Source: CAIWHR01 sp963726765
Lineage (GTDB): Bacteria; Pseudomonadota; Gammaproteobacteria; Burkholderiales; Casimicrobiaceae
Direction: 5' to 3'
DNA length: 64,000 nt
Assembly (NCBI GenBank): GCA_963726765.1
Contig: CAVSDH010000011.1
Location: 558,001-622,000, forward strand
Part shown: in pieces, positions 56,798-64,000 of the stretch
Position numbering within the stretch: the stretch's first letter is position 1
Layout: every line of letters starts with the position of its first letter
Notes under the pieces: model-generated
Database searches by the model: none
Told to the model about the DNA's origin: nothing
What the model saw: the letters and a program-made list of their open reading frames with translations, nothing else
Translations under genes and position numbers: made by a program

Positions 56798-58723
56798 ATG
56801 ACTAGCATGCGCAAGGTTCTCGGCTTATTGGCGGCATTGGCGCTCGGGTCGTTCGCACTTCCCGCTGCGGCTACGTATTACTACAGCCTCAACATGTGCG
56901 CTTACCCCGGCGGCTGCCCTCCAGTACCGCCTAACGCGCCGATCGCCATGACAACCGCGGGAACCGCATCGACGGCAACGGTGACCGCAATCGTCAAGAA
57001 CGAGTCACCAGCGAACTATACGTTCAAGTCGTTCTCGCTTGCGGTCCCGTCGCTATCGCCATTGATGATCACGAATGGGTCCGCGACTCTCACGCCATCC
57101 AGTGGCGCCGTCGTATCCAGTGCGGCAGTTGTTTACGTTACGGGCAGCAAGTCAATCAACGTCAATAACGTCTCCGTGCCGCGCGGTAAGTCGATCACCG
57201 TGACTCTGACGGTGACTGTCAACAACGTGTGTACACCCCCACTGATTTCAGGTTCGTGGGCGGCGGCGCCCTGGACGGGTACGTCGGTTGGCAGTGGCAG
57301 CAAGTGGACTGCATACCCCGCCTCCCTCTCTCACCCGGCGATGACTTTGTCGACCGCGTGCAACTACACCATCGGCGGTACAGCCACGGGTCTCGCCGGC
57401 ACGGTCGTGTTGCAGAACAACGGTGGCGACAATCTGACGGTGTCGGCCAACGGCAGCTTCACCTTTGTCGCGCCGGCGGGTTCCGGCGCAGGCTATTCTG
57501 TGACGGTGCTGACGCAGCCAACCGGGCAGACCTGCACGGTGGCCAACGGCTCGGGAACCGTGGGGACGGCGAATGTGACCAACGTTTCGGTGAGCTGTGC
57601 GGTCAATACCTTCACCATTGGCGGTACAGCCACCGGTCTCACCGGCACGGTGGTGCTGCAGAACAATGGTGGCGATAACCTGTCGGTGTCGGCAAACAGC
57701 GGCTTCACCTTTGGCACGCCCGTAAGTTCGGGAGGTTCCTACAATGTGACGGTGCTGACCCAGCCGGACAAGCAGACCTGCACGGTGAGCAGTGGCTCAG
57801 GCAGCAACGTGACGGCGAATGTGTCCAGCGTGGCGGTGAACTGCACCGCCAATACGTTGGGCATAACCTCTCCGCCGACGAGCGCCACGGCTGGCACGCC
57901 GTTCAATGTCACGGTCGGGATAAATCCCCCGGACACGAACGCCGGGGTTGCGATGACTTCGAACTGTGGGGCGACCGAAACGCACTCCACCGCTCCGGAC
58001 GGAAGTTCGACTACGTTCTTGGTAACCATTGCGAAGACGCCGACGTCGGGTGTCTGCACGATCAATTTTGCCGCGACGGGCTATCAGGGCATTAGTCTGC
58101 CCCCCCTCAAGGTGAGCAACGGCGTGGTCGGCTGCACCTTAGAAAACAACTACGTGAACAATGGCACCGTCGACCCGGACCTGACTTACGTGGATCTGAG
58201 CAAGGCCACGTCTGGAGACTGGGGCCTGCGGCGCGGGCCTAATATGGATGGCAATACCTGCACGCCGGTCAACGTCCAATTGATCACCGATGGAAACACC
58301 GCGCATTTCATCTATGACAAGGGAGATCCACCGCAGCAGGGGGCGTTCAAGTACACCCTCGTTTGGCCCGAGCAACCGGTCGATTCAAGCGGTCCAACGA
58401 CGTCCTGGACGGACAATCGTCCCCAGGTGGCGTGGGTTACGGATATGAGCAGTGCTCCGGTCTATGTCCCGGCCCTGACGTGCGTTGACGACGACCTGAC
58501 GCTGGCCGACCCACTCAACGCGCTGATGCCGGACATCCCCGCCGTTCTACCTTTCACTGCTTTGGCCGGCACTTACCCGCAGTACGCGCCGGGCCAAAAG
58601 GCGAGGATGTGCGTCGCCCAGCATGGCTGGTCGTCGAACCAGAAATCTGGCGGCATAATCCAGGTCATCTACTGGGACAAGGTCGTCGACCTGGCCGATG
58701 GCTACGTAATCCGGTCGCCATAA
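56798..58723 (+). CDS. Secreted repeat protein of unknown function
   Basis: A 641-residue exported protein. The signal peptide covers about residues 1-25 (MTSMRKVLGLLAALALGSFALPAAA). A threonine/serine/valine-rich N-domain (30-185) comes next, then two tandem 82-residue repeats (57365-57610 and 57611-57856). Each repeat contains IGGTATGL, GTVVLQNNGGDNL, VSAN and QTCTV with a pair of cysteines. An Ig-like segment and a C-terminal cysteine-containing domain follow (about 455-641). Base composition is less GC-rich than its neighbours. The ATG has a GGAGA site about 9 bases upstream. A surface or matrix protein is a guess. Confidence 0.8.
   Translation: MTSMRKVLGLLAALALGSFALPAAATYYYSLNMCAYPGGCPPVPPNAPIAMTTAGTASTATVTAIVKNESPANYTFKSFSLAVPSLSPLMITNGSATLTPSSGAVVSSAAVVYVTGSKSINVNNVSVPRGKSITVTLTVTVNNVCTPPLISGSWAAAPWTGTSVGSGSKWTAYPASLSHPAMTLSTACNYTIGGTATGLAGTVVLQNNGGDNLTVSANGSFTFVAPAGSGAGYSVTVLTQPTGQTCTVANGSGTVGTANVTNVSVSCAVNTFTIGGTATGLTGTVVLQNNGGDNLSVSANSGFTFGTPVSSGGSYNVTVLTQPDKQTCTVSSGSGSNVTANVSSVAVNCTANTLGITSPPTSATAGTPFNVTVGINPPDTNAGVAMTSNCGATETHSTAPDGSSTTFLVTIAKTPTSGVCTINFAATGYQGISLPPLKVSNGVVGCTLENNYVNNGTVDPDLTYVDLSKATSGDWGLRRGPNMDGNTCTPVNVQLITDGNTAHFIYDKGDPPQQGAFKYTLVWPEQPVDSSGPTTSWTDNRPQVAWVTDMSSAPVYVPALTCVDDDLTLADPLNALMPDIPAVLPFTALAGTYPQYAPGQKARMCVAQHGWSSNQKSGGIIQVIYWDKVVDLADGYVIRSP
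57365..57856 (+). repeat. Two tandem 246-base coding repeats
   Basis: Two adjacent copies, 57365-57610 and 57611-57856, encode 82-residue units with a conserved frame, glycine pattern and cysteine spacing. Amino-acid identity is high in the first half (IGGTATGLxGTVVLQNNGGDNL) and lower near the end. Silent differences between copies show that the duplication is not recent or has been maintained by selection. Confidence 0.85.
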
Positions 58724-58742
58724 CCCACCGTTTCTCCTCCTC

Positions 58743-58785
58743 CACTAGCAGCGGTCCCTCCGGGGGCCGCTTCTTTTTGCTAGTG
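58743..58785. terminator. Bidirectional terminator between convergent genes
   Basis: An inner stem (AGCGGTCCC 58750-58758 with GGGGCCGCT 58763-58771, one G-T pair) is followed by TTCTTTTT on the plus strand. Outer arms CACTAGCA (58743-58750) and TGCTAGTG (58778-58785) are exact complements. The minus-strand stop codon of the cyclase gene lies inside the right outer arm. It serves the secreted-protein gene and possibly the converging gene. Confidence 0.8.
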
Positions 58786-61700
58786 CGGATCGAATGGCGC
58801 GGGAGGAAGGGCTGGGACCTTGAGCGTTGCGAGGAGCGACCGGCTCTCGGCTGCGATCTCGGGTTTCGGCTGGACGCCCGAGACTCGATCGAGCTCGATC
58901 AACGCGTGCAGCGTCTGCGCGACCTCGAACGGGTCACGCCGCGTGCGCCCCGCGGCGAGGCTCACGTCCAACGCTTGCCGCGCGCCGGCCGCATCGTCGC
59001 GCTGATATCGCGCGTAGCCGCGTACACGCTCGAGGAGCGCCACGAGCTTCGCATTCGCTGTGCCGGCGCGCGCGAGCGTCCGCTCGGCCAGTTCGAGCGC
59101 GGCGACGGGATCGTGCATGAAGGCGCGACACTCCGCGATCCGCGCGTCGACATCCAGAATGTCCTGCTGCGAGCCGGCGTGATCGAAGTGCGACCGCGCT
59201 TCGTCGAAGCGTCCGACTGCCTCGTCAAACCGGGCAGCGCGCAACAACACGCGTCCAAGTAGCGCAAGGCACGCACCCTGGAAATACCGGTATCCGAGCG
59301 CGCGCCAGACTGGCAGCGAATCGAGCAGGAGTTTCTCGGCTTCGGCCAGCTCGCCGCGGTCGGTGAGAATCTCCGCGATGTTGATCCGCGCAACCTCGGC
59401 GTCCGTGGTGCTGCCGATCTTGAGCGTCTCCTCGCGCGCGCTCTGGTAGTAGGACAGCGCCTCGTCCCACTGTCCTTCCCACTGGCACGCGACGCCGAGA
59501 TTCGACAGTAGACCTGCGTAGCGGACCCTATTTCCTGAACGTTGAAACGCTTCAAGCGAGCGTTTCCACATCGGCAGGGCGCTCTCCCTGCCGAGGTCGC
59601 TGCTGGCCCACCCCATCGCGAAATACGCCGAAGCGAGCGCGTCCGCGTCGTCGATCGCCTCCGCTTCGGCGATGCCTTTCCTCGCCCAGCGGATCGCTTC
59701 CTGCGACCGACCCTCCGACTGCAACAGCGTCGCATACCAGGCGGAGAGCTGGGCTGTCTGTTGCGCGGCCCCGCGCCCGGTAAGACCGTCGATCGCGCGA
59801 CGCGCCTTGGCCGCCCAGCGCATCGCATTGCGATATTGACCGAGCTTCTCCTCCATCCAGGAGCGCTTCAGCAGCAATTGCGAAGCCTTCAGCCGATTGT
59901 CCGCAGCCAGGCGGCGGGAGGCGACGAACACTTCGGCCGCCTTGTGGAAGTCCCCCGCGCGGTGCCACGAATCGCCGAGCATCTCCTGCACGGCGGCGAG
60001 GTCGGCCGTCTTGGACCTCTTCGAGCCGTCGCCCGGCTTCCAGCGCGCGCGCGTAGAGCCGCGCCGCTTCGACATAGGCGTAGACCCCGTCGGCGCGCTT
60101 GCCGGCGGCCGTCGCGAACCGCCATGCCGACGGATAGTTCCCGGCGATGAAATAATGCAGCGAAAGGATGCCGGCAGCTTCCTCGACATCGTCGGCCTCG
60201 CTTTCAATCCGCGCCGCGACCGCGCCGTGGAGGCGGCGGCGCAGCTTGTACGGCAACCCCTGGTAGGCCGCGTCGCGCAGCAAGGACCGGCGAAACCGCA
60301 GGTACCCGTCGGGCTCCTCGTCGAAGAAATCCCGGAGCCGCGCCCACGTGGCCGGTCCCGGCAGCGCGTGGTCGCCTTCTTCGGCGAACCACGACAGCAT
60401 TTGGGGATGGAACGTCAGCCCGAACATCGCCGCGCGTCGCACCACGTCGCGGTCCTCGGGAGCGAGTGCATCGATGCGCGCCATCGCCGCGGCTTCGGCC
60501 GAAGCAGGTAGGCCGCCCGCGCCGCCGGAGGCGATCGCCGAACGCACGAGATCGCGCAGGAACTGCGGATTGCCACCCGAGCGCTGCGCAACGATCTCAA
60601 GAACATGCAGCGGCAGCGGATGTTGCTCGGTCGCCGCCTGGACCATCTTGACGGCGTCCTTTGGCGCCAGCGGCTTCAGCTCGATCTGCGTCACGGCGGG
60701 CGACTCGGGCGCGATGAATCCCGGACGCCGCCGGGCCGTCGGGCGACGCCAATGAGCCACGGCCGGGCGGCGAGCTCGCGCGTCAGGTACGAGAGCAGCT
60801 CGGCCGACGCGCCGTCCATATGGTGCGCGTCCTCGATCTCGATCAGTTGCGCATCGGGCATGATTGCGGCTAGGAACCGGCCGACAACTTCGTGCAACTT
60901 CATGCGGCGGTTATTCTCGGCCAGCATCTCGACTTCGGGCGTGGGCGGGATCGTCGATGCCGAACGGGTATCGCGATCAGCGGGAGCCACGGGGCCAGAT
61001 CCGGCGCGCGCTTCGCGATCGCGTCGTGCAGCCGCTCCGAAATGATCTCGTCGGGATCGTCCCGTCCGAAGCCCATGAACTCGCGCAGCAGCTCGCGCCA
61101 CATCGCGTACGGCGTCGACGCGGTATACGCTTCGCACACGGCGTGATGCAGATGAAAGCCGGCTGCGCCCTCGCGCAACGCCTCCAGGAGGCGCGTCTTG
61201 CCGATGCCGGGCTCGCCGACGATTTCGATCAGTCGCCCGGTTCCCGCCTGCGCGCCGGCAAGCGCCTCGCGAAGTACGCCAAGCTCCGCGTCACGACCGA
61301 CCAGGGGGAGCGACTGCAATGTCACGTTTCGCGTCCGGGAGCCGCGGGCCTGGCGCACGGACCACGCCTTGACGGGCTTCGCCTTGCCCTTGACGGCGAA
61401 TGGCGCGAGCTCATCGGTCTCGAACAGCGTGTTCGAATGATCGAGCACGTCGGCAGTCGAGTAGATCGCGCCGGGCTTGGCGCCGGCCATCAGGCGTGCC
61501 GACAGATTGACCGCGTCGCCCATGACGGTGTAGGTGCGGCGATAGAAAGGTCCGATGTCGCCCGCAAAGACGGAACCGCGGTGCACGCCGATCTGCAACG
61601 GAATCGGGAGCCCTGCATCCACGATCCGACGAAGTGCGAGCAGCATCCGCTCCTCGTCGTCCCCCGTCGCTTTTGGCGCACCCGCCGTCAGTATCAGCTT

Positions 61701-62744
61701 GCCGCCGTCGACGTCGACATCGGACGCGAGAAACGAGACGCCCTGCGCCTCTGCTTCCGTCGCGACGATCGTGACGATGCGATCCAGCATCTCCGCGGTG
61801 GCAGTCATCCCGAGACGTTCGATCAGGTCATCCGTGCCGGCAAATCGGAGGAATGCGACCGTGACCGGCCGATGCTCGGGCGTGCCGCCGCCGGCCAGCA
61901 CGTGCTCGCGCACGGCGGGCGGCAGGCAATGTGTCAAGGCCGCCGCCGACATCGCCGGGCGCGGCTTGAGCGGCACCTTCTCCGTGAAGCCCGGCGGTTC
62001 GCGACGCAGGAATACGCCGGGACCATGGTGATCGCCGAGGCATCGGCCCGGCAGGAGCGCTGCCGTTTCCGGGCTGACGACGATTTCTCCGGCGCTGGCC
62101 GCCTGTTCCATCGTCACCAATCGGCTCCACGCAGGCCCCGTCGTCAGCAACTCGGTGTGGGAGCTGCCGACCGCAAAGAAGTGAAAGCGCCCGGTGTGAA
62201 CGCCCTGCGACATCCGCAGCGTGACCTTGGCGCCCGGCACGTCGATCCGGCCGACCTTGCGCAGCGTCCGCCGCATGAGGATCGTGGCCCGACTGGCGCG
62301 GGTCAGGTGCCCGGCACCCTCGAACCACAGGAGCAGCGCGTCGCCGCCGAACTTGAGGAGGCTGCCGCCATTCTCGTAGGCGACCTCGAGGATCGCCTCG
62401 AAGCTGCTGCCGATGGCATCGGTTATCTGCTCGGCGCCTTCCCGCCCTTTGCGCGCAAGCTGTTCCGACAGCTTCGTGAATCCGGAAACATCGACGAACG
62501 CCGCGGTGCCGTCGCTTGTCCACGCGCGACTGCCGGGATCGTCGACCAGATGCTGCTGCAGGATCCGCGCAACATACCGGTTCGCCCGGTCAGTGCTGTG
62601 CGGTTGGTCCGAAGCGCTCTCGGCGCGCGAGTCCTTCGCGTCGGCGACCTCGATCGGGACGGGGGATGACGGATCGTTGCTCAATTCGGAAGATTTTGTG
62701 TCGCCACGTTTCGATTCTGTGGCAGGGGAATCGTTCGGACGCAA
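58780..62744 (-). CDS. Tandem class III cyclase / AAA-type ATPase / TPR protein, soluble-adenylyl-cyclase-like (frame broken three times)
   Basis: A protein of about 1320 residues after repair. Cyclase domain 1 (about 62530-62100) has AFVDVSGFT and LLKFGGDALLLW, carrying the metal-binding aspartates and the lysine. Domain 2 (about 61860-61420) has YTVMGDAVNLSARLM with the asparagine and arginine, but lacks the metal aspartates. An NTPase follows with Walker A GEPGIGKTR near 61205 and Walker B LIEIEDAHHMD near 60825. TPR-like helices fill about 60120-58830. This order matches mammalian soluble adenylyl cyclase (ADCY10). Frame steps lie near 60965 and 60735 (1 base missing each) and 60020 (2 bases; a CG). 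The TTG start at 62744 is uncertain. Confidence 0.78.
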
Positions 62745-62829
62745 TGTTGCGGAGCTTCAGGCCCTCGTTTCGCCGAACGGCATGAGCGGCGGATGTCCGC
62801 AAGTTTAACCGATCGCGGTCAACTCACGG

Positions 62830-63858
62830 CTACTCCCAGAGATCGACACGCGTGCCTTCGCTGCGCAGTCGCTCGGCGCGGGCTTGGACAAATCGCTGGA
62901 ACGAAGGTTCGCTCCGGTAGGCACCGCTGGCGACGTAGTCGAGCGCCGAGGCGAAGTGGAAGGCGCGCTGATAGGCGTCCAGGCGAAACACCTCGCGGCC
63001 GTCTGCATCGTAGAAAACGATCGTCGGCGTGTAGCTGATGCGAAGGTCGCGCGCCCATGCGTCGGCCTTGACCTTCGCGCCGTCGGGCGTCGTGACATCG
63101 GTGCGCGCACCAAGGGCGAAGCGGGCGACGTCGAAACCGGCCAGCTGCACCCGGATGTCGGGGCGATGGAGAATGTCGCGGTGCAATTCGTCGCACGCGG
63201 AACAGTGGGGAGTCTCGAAGATGACGGCGAGCGGTCTGCTGCCCGGCGAGCGCGTGAGGGCGTACGGAGGCTTCGCGAAGAATGGCTCGTCCGCGAGCGT
63301 GGCGCTTGCTGCCGCAGGTGCCCTGCGCGCCATATAGGCGGCGAGGGTTTCCCGCTTCTCGTGTCTGCCGGAGACGTAGTCCAGCACCTGTTCGAACTTT
63401 TCCGGCGGATAGTAGCCGTTGAGCCGCGCCGCGATTTTCCCGTTCTCGTCGAAGAAAAGGAGCGTCGGGGTGAACTGGACGTCGAGCACGCGGGCCAGGT
63501 TCTTTTCGCTCATCGTGCGCCCGTCGAGCCAGGTGGTTTCGCGGTCACCCCATATATTGAGCGCGATCGCGACGAAGTGCCGCCGTGTCTTGTCGACGAT
63601 CCGTCGCTGCGAGAAGTTGTTCACCATGAGCTGCCGGCAATAGGGACAGCCGTCCTGCCCGAAGTACGCCATCAAGCGCCGGCCGTCCTTCGCCGCGTCG
63701 GCGATGTCCTCGCGAAAATCGAGGAACGTCTCGCTGAACCACGGCGGAATGTCGATCGCGTACGGCGACGGCACCTGTGCGCGTGCGCCGCCGGCGACGG
63801 CCACCATCAGGAATCCCGCTGCGAGTGCTTGCCGCAGGCCGGCCCGGGAAAGGGTCAT
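62830..63858 (-). CDS. Exported protein with two thioredoxin-like domains
   Basis: A 342-residue exported protein. The signal peptide spans about residues 1-27 (ending GGARAQ). The first thioredoxin-like domain (about 40-165) has the redox motif CPYC in YFGQDGCPYCRQLM and the cis-proline region FTPTLLFFDENGK. The second (about 205-325) has CSAC in FETPHCSACDELH and YTPTIVFYDADGRE. The first resembles SoxW/DsbD-type thioredoxins. A role in periplasmic disulphide reduction is likely, though the partner is unknown. The ATG overlaps the upstream gene stop by 4 bases, suggesting co-translation. Confidence 0.85.
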   Translation of the reverse strand: MTLSRAGLRQALAAGFLMVAVAGGARAQVPSPYAIDIPPWFSETFLDFREDIADAAKDGRRLMAYFGQDGCPYCRQLMVNNFSQRRIVDKTRRHFVAIALNIWGDRETTWLDGRTMSEKNLARVLDVQFTPTLLFFDENGKIAARLNGYYPPEKFEQVLDYVSGRHEKRETLAAYMARRAPAAASATLADEPFFAKPPYALTRSPGSRPLAVIFETPHCSACDELHRDILHRPDIRVQLAGFDVARFALGARTDVTTPDGAKVKADAWARDLRISYTPTIVFYDADGREVFRLDAYQRAFHFASALDYVASGAYRSEPSFQRFVQARAERLRSEGTRVDLWE

Positions 63859-64000
63859 GGCGATCGCGCCGCGCCGAAACGCGTGCCGCGTCGTGCGGCC
63901 ATCTCCTGCCCGATCTGACGCAGCGCTTCTGCATCGAGCGCGTCCGCGGCGAGCGGAATGAGAGCGCCTTCCTCGCGGGCGATGTGCGTCGCATAGACGG
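63855..64000 (-). CDS. Hemerythrin-like (HHE) domain protein, C-terminal fragment
   Basis: Only the last 47 residues are inside the window; the gene starts beyond the right edge. The sequence VYATHIAREEGALIPLAADALDAEALRQIGQEMAARRG matches the last helix of HHE-type hemerythrin domains: the H and E in ATHIAREE are the likely metal ligands (the stretch spans residues 1-38 of the fragment). It overlaps the thioredoxin-domain gene by 4 bases. The frame is the one that ends in a stop at 63855-63857. Confidence 0.65.
   Translation of the reverse strand, partial: VYATHIAREEGALIPLAADALDAEALRQIGQEMAARRGTRFGAARSP

Noticed and set aside
60046..60056. Alternating GC run as a special structural element
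   Set aside because: Alternating GC runs of this length appear in many coding places in this GC-rich window, and this one lies in alanine/arginine codons of the TPR gene.
58780..62744. Three separate genes (cyclase, ATPase, TPR protein)
   Set aside because: The pieces are collinear, lack their own ribosome sites, and join at single small indels within continuous domains; the NTPase itself is split by two of them.

Overview
The window is a GC-rich stretch (roughly two-thirds G+C by eye) of a Gram-negative bacterial chromosome, most likely a betaproteobacterium. Support for this comes from gene order: a division and cell-wall (dcw) cluster with ddl between murB and ftsQ, then ftsA-ftsZ-lpxC-dciA-like-M23-secA; argJ-DUF815-MutT/ThiE; pilB-pilC-pilD-coaE-zapD; and rsmI-lpoA-yraN-diaA-dolP. 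Outer-membrane genes (lpxC, an ADP-heptose enzyme, dolP) and a meso-DAP-type MurE fit this. I cannot name the genus. No rRNA, tRNA, CRISPR array, insertion sequence or phage gene was seen.

Layout. 1-16255: a dense operon of overlapping genes for peptidoglycan precursor synthesis and septation (ftsI tail, murE, murF, mraY, murD, ftsW, murG, murC, murB, ddl, ftsQ, ftsA, ftsZ), then lpxC with its own promoter. 16353-20823: small membrane protein, dciA-like gene, M23 peptidase, terminator, secA. 21033-24664: argJ, DUF815 ATPase, MutT-ThiE fusion, small membrane protein, yacG. 24754-29134: a signalling and redox island (response-regulator cyclase, histidine kinase, lone receiver, superoxide-reductase-like protein, cupredoxin-like protein) lying between yacG and zapD, which are usually close together. 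29307-34860: zapD, coaE and the type IV pilus genes pilD, pilC, pilB. 34985-41048: corB-like and ypjD-like genes, ffh, and the rpsP-rimM-trmD-rplS operon. 41237-44249: a J-domain-like/RDD/TPR protein and an AEC transporter. 44266-48425: rfaE2, dolP, diaA/gmhA, yraN, lpoA, rsmI. 48739-54476: urea ABC transporter urtABCDE. 54652-56049: hemN behind an exact FNR/Anr box. 56798-64000: a secreted repeat protein, a large tandem-cyclase/ATPase/TPR protein resembling soluble adenylyl cyclase, a two-domain thioredoxin-fold protein and the end of a hemerythrin-like gene.

Quality warning. Nine genes, several of them essential, are broken by thirteen frameshifts. Ten shift in the same direction, and each can be repaired by restoring one CG (or GC) dinucleotide. 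I read these as systematic sequencing or assembly errors and annotate the genes as single CDSs.

The most unusual biology is the zapD/yacG signalling island, the soluble-adenylyl-cyclase-like protein, the J-domain/RDD/TPR fusion without an HPD motif, and a superoxide-reductase-like protein that has lost its cysteine ligand.
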